Positions 1-9,447 of a DNA stretch of 64,000 nt are shown here, one piece after another. Each line of letters opens with the position of its first letter. The first letter of the stretch is position 1. The notes under the pieces were generated by a model. It was not told where the DNA came from and did not search any database. It worked only from the letters and a program-made list of their open reading frames with translations. The DNA comes from an uncultured Shewanella sp. (lineage in GTDB: Bacteria > Pseudomonadota > Gammaproteobacteria > Enterobacterales > Shewanellaceae). A program made the position numbers and the translations under genes. Location of the stretch: the NCBI GenBank assembly GCA_947503555.1, contig CANNEE010000001.1, positions 1 through 64,000 of the forward strand. Direction: 5' to 3'.

Positions 1-74
1 GTGGGTCGTGAAGGATTCGAACCTTCGACCAATTGGTTAAAAGCCAACTGCTCTACCGACTGAGCTAACGACCC
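1..74 (-). tRNA. tRNA-Lys (anticodon UUU)
   Basis: The reverse complement folds as a cloverleaf. The acceptor arms GGGTCGT and ACGACCC pair, the D-loop has AGCTCAGTCGGTAGAGC, the anticodon loop is CTTTTAA (anticodon TTT), and the T-arm has GGTTCGAATCC. The discriminator A is at position 2. The CCA tail appears to be genome-encoded, but only its first C is inside the window. It lies downstream of cpoB on the same strand, and further tRNA genes may follow outside the window. Confidence 0.97.
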
Positions 75-215
75 ATCTTTTTACCCTCAGGCAAGCTTGC
101 TCGCTCTGAGGGCGCCTATAATACCGTTTTCATTTTCCCATGCAAGTGCAATTTTCTTATTTTTTGCCGTTTGCATGAAAAACAGACTAAGAGTTTGTTT
201 TTTAGTTAATAAGCT

Positions 216-938
216 TTATTTGCCTGCAAGCTGCTGTTTAGCAATCCTTGCCGCGGCGCTATTTGCATACTCTTTTACTACACGTTGGTAATAACGCTTA
301 GCCTTAGCTGCATCACCGGTTTTCTCAGCAATCATGCCTAATTTAACTAAACTATCCCCCCTTTTATTAGAATCAGGGTAACGTTCAACTACCGCATTAA
401 AAGCGTTAGCAGCATCGGCAAATTGATTCTTATTATAGAGGAGCTGGCCTAACCAATAATTAGCATTACTGGCATAGCTTGATTTAGGGTAGCTCGCAAT
501 AAACTGCTGAAATGCGGGAATCGCCTCATCATATCGACGCTCTTTAAGCACTAAATTAACAGCATGCTCATAGCTCGCAGTTTCACCTAAGCTGGATGAT
601 GTAACATTTGAAGCGGCGGTCTCAACTGTGACTGCGCTAGATGCTGGCTTAGCAGACAGATCTGCAATCTCATCATATAGCTGACGCTGACGCTGTAACA
701 TTTGGTTGATCTGATAATTTTGCTGCTCGGCTAAACCTCGTAGGTCTTGCACTTCTTGCTGCAATCTATCTAGACGCTGCAACATTTCAAATTCTGACTG
801 CTGCTTCGCTTTAATGATCCTTTCAAGCCTAGCAACACGATCGCCACTGTTACCGGAAATATCCTCAACCGGCGCAGGAGCCGCCACTACTGTGCCAGCC
901 CAGACACCAATTACCGCACTCAACACGGCTCTTTTCAT
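216..938 (-). CDS. cpoB: Cell division coordinator CpoB (YbgF), Tol-Pal associated TPR protein
   Basis: Periplasmic protein that in E. coli links the Tol-Pal machine to septal peptidoglycan synthesis. The sequence begins with a signal peptide ending near VVAAPAP. A Gln-rich coiled coil (about residues 30-85) matches the trimerising N-terminal part of the family, then comes a variable linker. The C-terminal half holds three TPR-like repeats, including ANYWLGQLLYNKNQFADAA. I placed the start at the second ATG of an ATGATG pair because AGGAG lies 7 nt upstream of it; a longer open frame to 977 has no ribosome site. It is the last gene of the tol operon, after pal. Confidence 0.94.
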   Translation of the reverse strand: MKRAVLSAVIGVWAGTVVAAPAPVEDISGNSGDRVARLERIIKAKQQSEFEMLQRLDRLQQEVQDLRGLAEQQNYQINQMLQRQRQLYDEIADLSAKPASSAVTVETAASNVTSSSLGETASYEHAVNLVLKERRYDEAIPAFQQFIASYPKSSYASNANYWLGQLLYNKNQFADAANAFNAVVERYPDSNKRGDSLVKLGMIAEKTGDAAKAKRYYQRVVKEYANSAAARIAKQQLAGK

Positions 939-988
939 CATCCCACTCCTAAGGCCTTGGCCAATTGACCAAGGCAAACAAACTTATC

Positions 989-1540
989 TTAGTAAACTAA
1001 TACCGCACGACGGTTTTTAGCAAAGCCTTCATCGGTACGAGATACGTCTAACGGCTTCTCTTCACCATAACTAACCACAGTCATTTGGCTTGGGGTTACG
1101 CCCATGCTTTGCAAATACTTAGCCACGGCTTTAGCACGGCGCTCACCTAGGGCGATATTGTACTCAGGCGTGCCACGCTCATCGGCATGACCTTCAAGAA
1201 TCACTGTAATATTTGGATTCTCTAACAGATACTCGCCGTGGGCTTGAATCACTTCAGCAAACTCAGGCTGAATTTCACTACGGTCAAAATCAAAATAGAT
1301 GATGTGCTCTTTTCTTAACTCTTGAAACTTTTGTCTTTGCTGCTCTTCAAAGGTGAGCTCTGCGCCAACACCACCAATCTCGACACCTTCAGCACCTTGT
1401 TGAGAGCTAATCTCTGTACCATTAGCACCACTAGTTGAGCTTGTTGCATCTGTCTCTGAGCTAGAAGTAGAGCTACATGCACTGATTGCCATCATTGGAA
1501 GTGCTACCAACATAGCTTTTAACAACTTATTCAGATCCAT
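989..1540 (-). CDS. pal: Peptidoglycan-associated lipoprotein Pal
   Basis: Outer-membrane lipoprotein that binds peptidoglycan and is positioned by TolB and TolA during division. A type II signal peptide ends in the lipobox ISAC (Cys at about residue 22), followed by a Ser/Thr-rich tether. The C-terminal OmpA-like domain has the peptidoglycan-binding stretch GHADERGTPEYN and the final arginine-rich KNRRAVLVY. Length (183 residues) is usual. AAGGAATAGATA precedes the ATG. It sits 32 nt after tolB and upstream of cpoB on the minus strand, the canonical order. Confidence 0.97.
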   Translation of the reverse strand: MDLNKLLKAMLVALPMMAISACSSTSSSETDATSSTSGANGTEISSQQGAEGVEIGGVGAELTFEEQQRQKFQELRKEHIIYFDFDRSEIQPEFAEVIQAHGEYLLENPNITVILEGHADERGTPEYNIALGERRAKAVAKYLQSMGVTPSQMTVVSYGEEKPLDVSRTDEGFAKNRRAVLVY

Positions 1541-1572
1541 TATCTATTCCTTATTTATTCTTAAATTTTTAA

Positions 1573-2904
1573 TTAGAGATACGGTGACCAAGAAGGAGAT
1601 TTTACCTCTCCCTTACCCAATGGTAACCTAGCTTTAAAACGCCCATCCGTAGAGACTGCCGCTAATACTTGTCGACCTTGATAGGTAGTACCATAGATAA
1701 CCATGGTTCCGTTAGGTGCTAGACTCGGCGACTCATCCAATCTTGTGGTTGTTAATACCTGCATAAAGCGAGTTTCAAGATCCATTTTGGCGATCTTAAA
1801 CTTACCTTGAGTACGATTAACAAAAATAATACTGCGCCCATCTGGGCTAATAGCGCCACCTAGATTCCATTCACCTTCAAAGGTAAGGCGACTAATTTTT
1901 CCTGAACCCAAATGTACGCGATATAGTTGTGGTTTACCACCCCGCTCTGAAGTAAATAACAAGGACTTACCATCAGGGAACCAGCGTGGCTCAGTATCGA
2001 TAGCATAGTGATTCGTCACGCGCTTAATCGCCTTAGTCGCAATATCGATAATATAGATCTCAGGCTGACCATCTTTAGATAAAGTCACTGCAAGCTTAGT
2101 ACCATCGGGAGAGAAGACTGGCGAGCCATTAATACCATTGAAACTACTGACCTTAACGCGAGTACGCGCCTGCAAGTCTTGCACAAAGATCTCAGCCTTA
2201 CGATTTTCAAAACTGACGTAAGCGATCTTACTACCGTCTGGAGACCATGCAGGAGACATTAATGGTTCAGGTGAACCCAGCAACATAGTTTCGTTATGAC
2301 CATCATAATCGGCCACCATTAATTTAAACGGCTTAGGCTGACCATGGTTCACCACCACATAAGCAATCTTGGTATTGAACGCACCTTTTATGCCAGTCAG
2401 CTTCTCATAAACAATATCGCTGATCCTATGGGCATAGAAACGCATTCTGGATACTGGAACCAAAGTTTCCCCGCGGCCATCGAGTAACAGGTCACCTTTA
2501 TTCGCCATCGCTAATTCAGACTGAACCTGTGCTTTAACCAGATCAATTAAATCAAACTTAACCTTATAGCGACCAACACCAACAGGTTCAATTGAGCCTA
2601 ACACCAAGGCCTCTGCGGCAACATCACGCCACAACTTAGGATCGAACTCTTCTAAACTACTGATATTGCGTTGTGGCAGGCTTAACTCATCAAGTACCTT
2701 AAAAGTACCACTACGGGTTAAATCAGACATTATCACTTTGGCAATCTGTGCATCCCTTGGGCCTTCACCTTTCCAAACAAAAGGCAATACCGCAATAGGT
2801 CGAGACTCATCAACCCCATCGGTAATCACAATATCAAGGGCGGCACTGACCTGAGCAGAGCAAAACACTAGGGCTATGGCTAGCCACCGACTTAGAACTT
2901 TCAT
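1573..2904 (-). CDS. tolB: Tol-Pal system protein TolB
   Basis: Periplasmic protein that binds Pal and TolA. A Sec signal peptide (cleavage near QVSAALD) is followed by an N-terminal alpha/beta domain starting with [16 protein letters not shown]. The C-terminal six-bladed propeller shows TolB repeats such as [44 protein letters not shown] and [13 protein letters not shown]. Length (443 residues) fits the family. It begins 9 nt after the tolA stop and precedes pal, consistent with one transcript. Confidence 0.97.
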   Translation of the reverse strand: MKVLSRWLAIALVFCSAQVSAALDIVITDGVDESRPIAVLPFVWKGEGPRDAQIAKVIMSDLTRSGTFKVLDELSLPQRNISSLEEFDPKLWRDVAAEALVLGSIEPVGVGRYKVKFDLIDLVKAQVQSELAMANKGDLLLDGRGETLVPVSRMRFYAHRISDIVYEKLTGIKGAFNTKIAYVVVNHGQPKPFKLMVADYDGHNETMLLGSPEPLMSPAWSPDGSKIAYVSFENRKAEIFVQDLQARTRVKVSSFNGINGSPVFSPDGTKLAVTLSKDGQPEIYIIDIATKAIKRVTNHYAIDTEPRWFPDGKSLLFTSERGGKPQLYRVHLGSGKISRLTFEGEWNLGGAISPDGRSIIFVNRTQGKFKIAKMDLETRFMQVLTTTRLDESPSLAPNGTMVIYGTTYQGRQVLAAVSTDGRFKARLPLGKGEVKSPSWSPYL

Positions 2905-2913
2905 ATAACTCCT

Positions 2914-3870
2914 TTATTCAAACTCAGGTTGATAAGTTAAATTAATCTCTTTCATTTTGGCGTAAACATCTGGCTCTTTCGATACAGGCAAACGTTGCAC
3001 CTTTTGAATCGCGGCCAATGTCGCACGGCATACCGCTGGATCGCCTTTCTTAACTCGAGAGCTCACCACAAAGCCATCTTTGGCCAAGCGAATATTAACC
3101 TCACAGCTCTTACCTCGCATCGAATCAGCTTTAAGCACATTGCGAGAAATGGTCGCGACTATCATAGCCGTATAGCGCTGAACCTCAGAAGTGACCTGCT
3201 TCGAACGCGTTGCCGATAGCGCAGCTTGCTCCGCCGCTAACGCTTCTTGCATCATACGTTCTTGCTCGGCTCTAGCTTGCTCCTCTGCCTTACGCTTAGC
3301 TTCGGCCGCTTCTTTACGCTTACGCTCCTCTTCACGACGTTTACGTTCTTCGGCCGCTTTCTTGGCTGCGGCTTCTTCAGCCTTGCGCTTATCGGCCGCT
3401 TTTTTCGCTGCCGCCTCAGCAGCGATACGTTCCTGCTCTTTCTTCTTACGAGCAGCTTCGGCCTTAGCCGCCTTCGCTTTCTCTTCTTGCTGCTTTAACT
3501 TAGCCGCCTTAGCTGCATCATTAGCACGCTTGGTTTCGGCTTCTTTGCGCTTACGCTCCTGCTCAAGCTTCTTAATTCTTTGCTGCTCTTTTTCCCTCGC
3601 CTTTTTGGCTTCGCGGGCTTTACGCTCAAGTTCATCTTGACGCGCTTTCTCTTTTCGAGCCTGATCCCGCTTTTGTTGCTTAAGCTTTTCAACTTGCTTA
3701 GCGACTGCAGCTTGATCGACCACCACTGCCTGTAGCGCTGGCGCACTGGCTTTGGGTGTTGGCAAAGGCTTCTCACTAAAATCTACACCTAAGGCTAACG
3801 CCGCTATCACACCGATATGGATAGAGGCAGATAACACTAGAGGCATAGTAAAACTGGATTTAGCTGCCAC
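2914..3870 (-). CDS. tolA: Cell envelope integrity protein TolA
   Basis: Inner-membrane protein that spans the periplasm and transmits TolQR-derived force to TolB and Pal. One N-terminal membrane segment (about residues 10-29) is followed by a very long Lys/Ala/Glu/Arg helical region (about 50-215) that explains the strong coding-like shadows on the opposite strand here. The globular C-terminal domain (about 225-318) contains paired cysteines near GKSCEVN and DPAVCRA. The start is GTG, directly abutting the tolR stop, with AGGAGG just upstream. Confidence 0.94.
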   Translation of the reverse strand: MAAKSSFTMPLVLSASIHIGVIAALALGVDFSEKPLPTPKASAPALQAVVVDQAAVAKQVEKLKQQKRDQARKEKARQDELERKAREAKKAREKEQQRIKKLEQERKRKEAETKRANDAAKAAKLKQQEEKAKAAKAEAARKKKEQERIAAEAAAKKAADKRKAEEAAAKKAAEERKRREEERKRKEAAEAKRKAEEQARAEQERMMQEALAAEQAALSATRSKQVTSEVQRYTAMIVATISRNVLKADSMRGKSCEVNIRLAKDGFVVSSRVKKGDPAVCRATLAAIQKVQRLPVSKEPDVYAKMKEINLTYQPEFE

Positions 3871-4308
3871 CTACTCCTCCTCAGGTGAATCTGTCATTAA
3901 GCCAACTGAAGGCACTCCCGCTTTTTGCAAGCTCACCATCAATTGAATCACTCTATCATAGGGAATCGCTCTATCAGCCTTAACCACCACAGGGCGCTCT
4001 GGCTCTAGCAGAATAATCGCACTCACACGCAAAGCTATCTCTTCAAGAGATAAAATTTCATTGTTAGAGCCTTCTCCCACGTTAAGGTAATAATCTCCCT
4101 GCGCATCGATAGACGCGACCACAGGAGGCTTACCCTCTACGGGCAGTGTTTCTGCCTTCCCTTGTGGTAAATCAACTTTTACCCCTTGAGTGACAATGGG
4201 TGCTGTCACCATAAAGATAATCAATAGCACGAGCATGACATCGATATAGGGCACTACATTGATCTCAGCAACAGGACGACGGCGCTTACGTTGATATCCT
4301 TGATGCAT
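3871..4308 (-). CDS. tolR: Tol-Pal proton channel subunit TolR
   Basis: ExbD/TolR family subunit that, with TolQ, converts proton-motive force into movement of TolA. The basic N-terminus RKRRRPVAEINVVPYIDVML leads into the single membrane helix carrying the family's essential aspartate (Asp in PYIDVML). The rest is a periplasmic domain ending with QLMVSLQKAGVPSVGLMT. At 145 residues it has the family length. Its start overlaps the tolQ stop by one base and its stop abuts tolA. Confidence 0.97.
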   Translation of the reverse strand: MHQGYQRKRRRPVAEINVVPYIDVMLVLLIIFMVTAPIVTQGVKVDLPQGKAETLPVEGKPPVVASIDAQGDYYLNVGEGSNNEILSLEEIALRVSAIILLEPERPVVVKADRAIPYDRVIQLMVSLQKAGVPSVGLMTDSPEEE

Positions 4309-4997
4309 TAGCTTGCTTCCCGACCGCTATAAGCCTGACGATGCAAAATACTAGAAAACTCCTCCATAAAGTTGGCGTAAGACATTTCTAGTTTTTCAAC
4401 CTGAGTCGAAAAACGGTTATAGGCAATCACAGCAGGAATAGCAGCAAATAGACCCATAGCAGTCGCGATTAGCGCTTCGGCAATGCCTGGAGCCACCATG
4501 GCAAGAGTCGCGTTTTCAACTGCGCCCAGAGCGATAAAGGAGTTCATAATCCCCCATACCGTACCGAAAAGACCAATATAAGGACTGGTTGAGCCTATGG
4601 TAGCCAATAACGGCAGATGTGCTTCTAATTTCTCGAGTTCACGAGAGAGTGACACTCGCATCGCACGGTAAGTCCCATCCATGACCGCACCGGGTACACC
4701 ACCACTTAACTTAGTTAGACGCGAGTATTCCTTAAAACCAGTCACAAACAGCGACTCTAAACCTGAGTTGCTATGTTCTCTGGCATGTAATTCTTGGTAA
4801 AACTTATTTAAATCGACTCCCGACCAAAATTTGTCTTCAAATTGCATCGAGCGTTTTCTGGCACCATTTAAGAGATTACGACGCTGGAAAATCACTGCCC
4901 AAGACAAAATAGATAAACCAAGCAAGGTGAGCATGACAAATTTAACCAGTAAACTGGCCTGTAAAAATAATCCAATAAATGAAATATCAGCTTCCAC
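4308..4997 (-). CDS. tolQ: Tol-Pal proton channel subunit TolQ
   Basis: MotA/TolQ/ExbB family channel subunit. Three membrane segments are visible: an N-terminal helix ([20 protein letters not shown]) and two C-terminal helices around [13 protein letters not shown] and [20 protein letters not shown] chose a GTG start at 4997 because AGGAG lies 7 nt upstream and the resulting N-terminus (MEADISFIG) is what the family shows. The upstream in-frame ATG at 5015 lacks a ribosome site. With this start tolQ overlaps the end of ybgC by 11 nt, suggesting translational coupling. Confidence 0.95.
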   Translation of the reverse strand: MEADISFIGLFLQASLLVKFVMLTLLGLSILSWAVIFQRRNLLNGARKRSMQFEDKFWSGVDLNKFYQELHAREHSNSGLESLFVTGFKEYSRLTKLSGGVPGAVMDGTYRAMRVSLSRELEKLEAHLPLLATIGSTSPYIGLFGTVWGIMNSFIALGAVENATLAMVAPGIAEALIATAMGLFAAIPAVIAYNRFSTQVEKLEMSYANFMEEFSSILHRQAYSGREAS

Positions 4998-5385
4998 CTT
5001 TAAACTCCTCGGCAATGGTTAATGGAATGGCTTTGGGGCGCATACGAGAAAGAGCCACACAAACAACTAAGACATCGGCAGCGCAATAACAGTTCCCTTC
5101 GCTATCCACAAGACGCTGTCTAAATGTGAGCGAGGTTTTACGCATCTCAATCACTTGAGATTCAACGGTTAATTCTTGTTCAAATCGTGCTGCGATACGA
5201 AAATCTAATTCGGCACGTTTAACCACAAAAGCGATATCATCTTTTAATAAAGAGGTTTGACTAATACCTATGGATTTAAGCCACTCGGTTCGCGCGCGTT
5301 CAAAAAACTTGAGGTAATTGGAGTGATAGACCACGCCACCGGCGTCGGTATCTTCGTAATAAACGGAAATAGGCCAAAGAAACAT
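4987..5385 (-). CDS. ybgC: Tol-Pal associated acyl-CoA thioesterase YbgC
   Basis: Hot-dog fold 4-hydroxybenzoyl-CoA thioesterase family protein, cytoplasmic, encoded first in the tol operon of many proteobacteria. The N-terminal motif [20 protein letters not shown] contains the catalytic aspartate (about residue 14) and the helix that binds the acyl thioester. Length (132 residues) is normal. No strong Shine-Dalgarno sequence precedes the ATG. The region between its start and the terminator at 5481-5511 should hold the tol operon promoter, but I could not assign -10/-35 boxes with confidence. Confidence 0.93.
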   Translation of the reverse strand: MFLWPISVYYEDTDAGGVVYHSNYLKFFERARTEWLKSIGISQTSLLKDDIAFVVKRAELDFRIAARFEQELTVESQVIEMRKTSLTFRQRLVDSEGNCYCAADVLVVCVALSRMRPKAIPLTIAEEFKGGS

Positions 5386-5480
5386 AGTTCAACAATAATA
5401 CGTGGCAATAAAATAAAGGCTTACTATACCTATCATGCTTAACCTTGTGAATGGCATTAAGACGATGGACTGAGCAAGTT

Positions 5481-5511
5481 CCAATAAAAAAGAGGGCTTT
5501 CGCCCCCTTTC
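5481..5511 (-). terminator. Rho-independent terminator of the prolyl oligopeptidase gene
   Basis: On the minus strand a GGGC/GCCC core stem extended by A-T pairs, with one mismatch and a four-base loop, runs into a T-rich tract (A run at 5486-5491 on the plus strand). It lies just past the stop at 5543 of the minus-strand peptidase gene. Confidence 0.8.
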
Positions 5512-5542
5512 TAATCAACTAATTCGTTTCTAAATGTGTTAA

Positions 5543-7729
5543 TTAGTCGATTTCAGCTGGAATCGCTAAACCAAAGTTATGCCATAGGAAACTATAGATA
5601 TCAGCAAACTCATCAATCTTCATGGCTGTTGGTTTACCCGCTCCGTGACCGGCATTAGATTCGATGCGCATAATAATCGGCTCTTCACCAGTCTGCTTGG
5701 CCTGCAACATAGCACCAAACTTGAAACTGTGAAGTGGCACCACTCTGTCATCGTGATCTGCTGTCATCACCATAGTCGCAGGGTACTGACGCGCTTTAAC
5801 ATTGTGGTATGGCGAATAAGCTAATAATGCAGGGAACTGCTTGGCTTCATCTGCACTGCCGTATTCACTTGTCCACGCCCAGCCAATAGTGAATTTATGG
5901 AAACGTAGCATATCCAGTACACCTACCGCAGGCAGCACAGCAGCAAATAGATCCGGTCTTTGAGTTAAGGTGGCTCCCATTAACAAACCACCGTTACTAC
6001 GGCCATAGGCACCAAGCTTAGTGCTATTGGTGTAGCCTTGGTCAATCAGGTACTCAGCTGCCGCATAATAGTCGTCAAATACATTTTGCTTATTATCAAA
6101 CATGCCCGCCTTATGCCAGCTTTCACCATACTCAGCACCACCTCTTAGATTAGGTACAGCGTAAATACCTCCCATATCTAACCACGCAATGGTTGCTGGG
6201 CTAAATCGTGGAGTTAATGAAACCGCAAAACCACCATAGGCATATAGTAACGTCGGGTTGTTACCGTCTTTCTTAAGCCCCTTTTTATAGGAGATCATCA
6301 TAGGAACACGAGTGCCATCTTTACTGGTATAAAAAACCTGCTCAGATACATAGTGCTCTGGGTTGAAAGCCACCTTAGGCTCGGCATAAACCTTAGACTG
6401 ACCAGTCTTAAAGTCATAACGGTAAATAGTTTGCGGCTGCACATAGCTGTTAAACACATAGTAGAAGTAGTTCTTACTGCGTTTACCATATGGGCCAGCA
6501 ACCTTACCTTCCCCAGGTAGTTTGACATCCTGACGCTTAACGCCCCCCATGCTATAGATGGAAAGTTTACCTAAAACATCATGTAGCGAGCTTACCACTA
6601 AGTGATCATTAATGATTTTAACGCTGCTGATAGGATCGGCCGACTCAGGAATAATGGTTCGCCAATGGGCCTTAGCAGGACGCTCGACGTCGATTGCCAC
6701 GACTTTACCATTGGGCGCATTCAAATCTGTCTTGAAATAGAAAATTGACTCGTCATTACCGAGGAAACTGTACTCGGCTTCAAGATCGATAATGAGCTCG
6801 ACAACTTCAGCATTCTCGTCAGTCAGAGATTTATAGAAGAAGCGATTACGGCTATCGGTGCCTTGCCAAACTGAAAGCAAAAGATAGTCACCATCTTTAG
6901 AGACATCGATGCCAAAGCCCCAATCTTTATTTTGCGGTCTTTCATAAACTAACTTATCTTGGCTCTGCTCAGTGCCTAGCTTATGGTAATAGACCTTTTG
7001 CCCGAAATTGACATCGGCCAGCATGTCGCCACCTTGCGGCGCATCATAGCGGGCATAAAATACCCCTTGGTTGTCTTTATCCCAAACTGCACTAGAAAAT
7101 TTAATCCACTCTAGCTTGTCTGTTAACATCTCACCGGTTGCCACATCGACAAACTGCCATTGCTGCCAATCAGAACCAGACTTAGACGTACCATAAGCTA
7201 GTGTCTTACCATCATTGCTGACCGACACTCCCGATAGTGCAACAGTGCCATTCTTTGATAAAGTGTTTGGGTTCAGTAGCATACGCTCAGCGCCTTTTTT
7301 CGGCTTCACATATAAAACTGATTGCGCCTGCAGACCATCGTTACGGTAATAGAAGGTGTTAGCACCATGTTCAAAGGGTGCAGATAGCTTCTCGTAATTC
7401 CAGAGCTTAGTGATACGTTCTACAATCGCCTTTTTGTTTGGAATATTGGCTAAATAATCATGACCAAAACTTTGCTGTGCTTTCACCCAGTCATCAGTCT
7501 GGCTAGAGCTCTCTTCTAAGTGACGATAGGGATCCGCGACTTCTACGCCATGAATCACTTCTACAACATTCTCTATCTTAGTCGCAGGATACTTACTGCT
7601 AACCACTTCCACTTGAGTTTCAATCTGCGGCTTTTCTTCCTGCTTATCTGTGGTTTGACAGGCGAGAAGTAGACTGGCCGAGGTCAATACCAACAGCCCC
7701 TGTCTCACCTTATTAGTGTTTATAACCAT
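5543..7729 (-). CDS. Prolyl oligopeptidase family serine peptidase (S9A), lipoprotein
   Basis: Cleaves short peptides after proline, judging by family. The N-terminus is a lipoprotein signal with lipobox LLAC (Cys24), so the enzyme is probably membrane-anchored in the periplasm or at the outer membrane. A beta-propeller gating domain occupies about residues 75-430. The C-terminal alpha/beta hydrolase domain carries the nucleophile in GRSNGG (Ser about 577), the aspartate in TADHDDRVVP (about 660) and the histidine in NAGHGAGKP (about 691). All three catalytic residues are present and the length (728) is typical. It is a single-gene unit with its own terminator. Confidence 0.94.
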   Translation of the reverse strand: MVINTNKVRQGLLVLTSASLLLACQTTDKQEEKPQIETQVEVVSSKYPATKIENVVEVIHGVEVADPYRHLEESSSQTDDWVKAQQSFGHDYLANIPNKKAIVERITKLWNYEKLSAPFEHGANTFYYRNDGLQAQSVLYVKPKKGAERMLLNPNTLSKNGTVALSGVSVSNDGKTLAYGTSKSGSDWQQWQFVDVATGEMLTDKLEWIKFSSAVWDKDNQGVFYARYDAPQGGDMLADVNFGQKVYYHKLGTEQSQDKLVYERPQNKDWGFGIDVSKDGDYLLLSVWQGTDSRNRFFYKSLTDENAEVVELIIDLEAEYSFLGNDESIFYFKTDLNAPNGKVVAIDVERPAKAHWRTIIPESADPISSVKIINDHLVVSSLHDVLGKLSIYSMGGVKRQDVKLPGEGKVAGPYGKRSKNYFYYVFNSYVQPQTIYRYDFKTGQSKVYAEPKVAFNPEHYVSEQVFYTSKDGTRVPMMISYKKGLKKDGNNPTLLYAYGGFAVSLTPRFSPATIAWLDMGGIYAVPNLRGGAEYGESWHKAGMFDNKQNVFDDYYAAAEYLIDQGYTNSTKLGAYGRSNGGLLMGATLTQRPDLFAAVLPAVGVLDMLRFHKFTIGWAWTSEYGSADEAKQFPALLAYSPYHNVKARQYPATMVMTADHDDRVVPLHSFKFGAMLQAKQTGEEPIIMRIESNAGHGAGKPTAMKIDEFADIYSFLWHNFGLAIPAEID

Positions 7730-8006
7730 CTTGCTGACTTCCTATTGTTAAACAGCATTCAATTTTATTATCGCTGGCTACTATACAAGCTAAAAAATCG
7801 ATGGCAAATTTCCCCTTGATTTCTGCATATTCTTTGAACAAATTTACAAATTAGCAAGTCGATAACATAGGTTAACTTAGCTAAGTGAATTGTTATGCAA
7901 TCAATACGCTTTAATTGTCGCTTAGTACTATAATTAATGACTTACCTTGAACTAGGTCGACTAATTCGCATTAGTTTATCTAATGGTAGGGCGTATTTTT
8001 TTTAGT

Positions 8007-8035
8007 TTGTGTAAAAAGGGTCTTACCAATACAAT
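8007..8035 (+). promoter_or_regulatory. Candidate sigma-70 promoter for the 8041-8220 RNA
   Basis: TTGTGT at 8007-8012 and TACAAT at 8030-8035 are separated by exactly 17 bp; the -10 matches TATAAT at five of six positions. The predicted start, about 8041, lies directly before a run of hairpins with no open reading frame. This is inferred from spacing and consensus only. Confidence 0.5.
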
Positions 8036-8040
8036 CATCA

Positions 8041-8220
8041 TCGTTCTCTGGAAGTGTCAACTAAGGTTGATTTTGAGAACAAAGAACTTTCAGTTGGTGT
8101 AATCACTTTATGCAGATTACGGCAACTACTCCCTGGTTCTTATGCTTGACTTCCTTCCTTCAATTTGTTGATTGCAATAGAATTATATTTGCAGCCCGCT
8201 CAATGAGCGGGCTTTTTTTT
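8041..8220 (+). ncRNA. Candidate structured small RNA, family not recognised
   Basis: This 180-nt stretch in a 702-bp gene-free gap has a small-RNA architecture. Hairpin 1 nests GTTCTC (8043-8048)/GAGAAC (8075-8080) around TCAAC (8057-8061)/GTTGA (8066-8070). Hairpin 2 pairs AGTTG (8092-8096) with CAACT (8123-8127) and GTAATC (8099-8104) with GATTAC (8115-8120) across a 2x2 internal loop. An unpaired pyrimidine-rich stretch, ACTTCCTTCCTTC (8149-8161), is complementary to ribosome-binding sites. It ends with a perfect terminator, GCCCGCTC-AAT-GAGCGGGC plus eight T. It does not resemble 6S RNA, SRP RNA, tmRNA, Spot 42, RyhB or GcvB as I know them. The rest of the gap (7730-8006, 8221-8374) shows nothing I can name. 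Confidence 0.62.
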
Positions 8221-8374
8221 ACCTGTGATTTCCTAAAGTAACCCATCTTAAGCCCATAAACTTGAGTTAGCGGCTCATTGCTAATAACTCAACACGTTAC
8301 GTTATGTAGTAATTGTACAAATAGATGTATCTCTGTATGGTCAAGGTTTAAGCTAAGCTAAGTTAATTTGACCT

Positions 8375-8405
8375 AATAAAAAGCCCAGCATTTTTGACTG
8401 GGCTA
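8375..8405 (-). terminator. Terminator of motY
   Basis: AGCCCAG (8382-8388) and CTGGGCT (8398-8404) form a 7-bp stem; on the minus strand it is followed by TTTTTATT. It lies 27 nt past the motY stop. Confidence 0.8.
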
Positions 8406-8431
8406 TTGGCAATAAAGAGTATAAGAATTTT

Positions 8432-9301
8432 TTATAATGGTTTAGATATTCGAATCACCACGCGTCTATTGCGGCTACGCTCATCTATGGTTTCATTGGA
8501 TGCCACATGACGTCGCTCACCGTGCCCCATAGTATGAATACGCTGCTGGGGTATTCCCTTAGCCACAAAAAACTCTTTAATTGAATTAGCACGCTTTAAT
8601 GACATCTTCTCATTAATGCTACGACCGCCATAACTATCTGTATAGGCATCGACTAAAACCAGCTCAACATTGTTATCATAAGAAAGGTATTCCTGCACTC
8701 TAGCCAACTGCATTTTAGAGAATCGAGTCAATTCAGTGCCACCAAATTCATAGTTAAGCACAGTAAACGCAATATCATCGAAACCATAGGGCAGAAGATT
8801 GGCTAAACAAGACTTAAATTCAGCATATTTACGACCAAAATTAACCGTCGACAATCCCACGGCAATCTTATTGGTTTGGTTATACCAATCGGCATAGTAA
8901 AAGGTAGGCTCCATGCCTCTATCGAGCTCGGCAAGCATAGACCATGCTGCACGCTTAGGCACTTCTCCGTTAAAATACTTTTGGTAGGTCAGCGCGGTAA
9001 TCTCTCGAGAGCGGATACCTGGACGCCAAGTTGGTGCTCGGCTCATTAACGTAGCGCGTGTCACCTGATCTGGCTTAAGCCACATGTCCAAAGTAAAATT
9101 AAGATTCAACTCTTTACCTGCTTCACTGGTAAAGATCGCCTTGCCATAGGAAGGAATATCATGCTCAAGCTTACAAATGATCGGCGTATTTCTCGTCACA
9201 CGCCAATGAGAATCCTCTAACGACGCCACATAATGCCTAAGCTCTGCCGATGCAAAGCAGGGCAGCAGTAGACTGGATAATAGTAACGCCTTTCTCCACA
9301 T
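8432..9301 (-). CDS. motY: Sodium-type flagellar motor protein MotY
   Basis: T-ring component needed to hold the sodium-driven stator around the polar flagellar motor in Vibrio and relatives. A clear signal peptide ends near PCFASAELRHYV. A family-specific N-terminal domain (about 20-155) is followed by an OmpA-like peptidoglycan-binding domain, with DAYTDSYGGRSIN in place of the usual GHTD segment and SRNRRVVIRI at the end. I chose the ATG at 9301, which gives the cleanest signal peptide; an ATG at 9319 is possible. Divergence from rnt matches the arrangement described for Vibrio motY, which supports the call. Confidence 0.88.
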   Translation of the reverse strand: MWRKALLLSSLLLPCFASAELRHYVASLEDSHWRVTRNTPIICKLEHDIPSYGKAIFTSEAGKELNLNFTLDMWLKPDQVTRATLMSRAPTWRPGIRSREITALTYQKYFNGEVPKRAAWSMLAELDRGMEPTFYYADWYNQTNKIAVGLSTVNFGRKYAEFKSCLANLLPYGFDDIAFTVLNYEFGGTELTRFSKMQLARVQEYLSYDNNVELVLVDAYTDSYGGRSINEKMSLKRANSIKEFFVAKGIPQQRIHTMGHGERRHVASNETIDERSRNRRVVIRISKPL

Positions 9302-9447
9302 AGAAGCTCTCACTCTCATTATTCTCAATACATAAGTAGTATCGGCACTGATTTTAGATTCTTTAGCTCAATATTAGAACAATCACACATGACAGCCCAC
9401 CACAGTTTTAGCATAATAGCCTCCACTTAATATAGTAGGGGAATAAG

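Noticed and set aside
3191-3640. Long plus-strand open frame of 149 codons over tolA
   Set aside because: It is the antisense shadow of the Lys/Ala-rich helical repeat region of TolA; it has Ser/Ala/Leu-rich translation, no ribosome site and no family.
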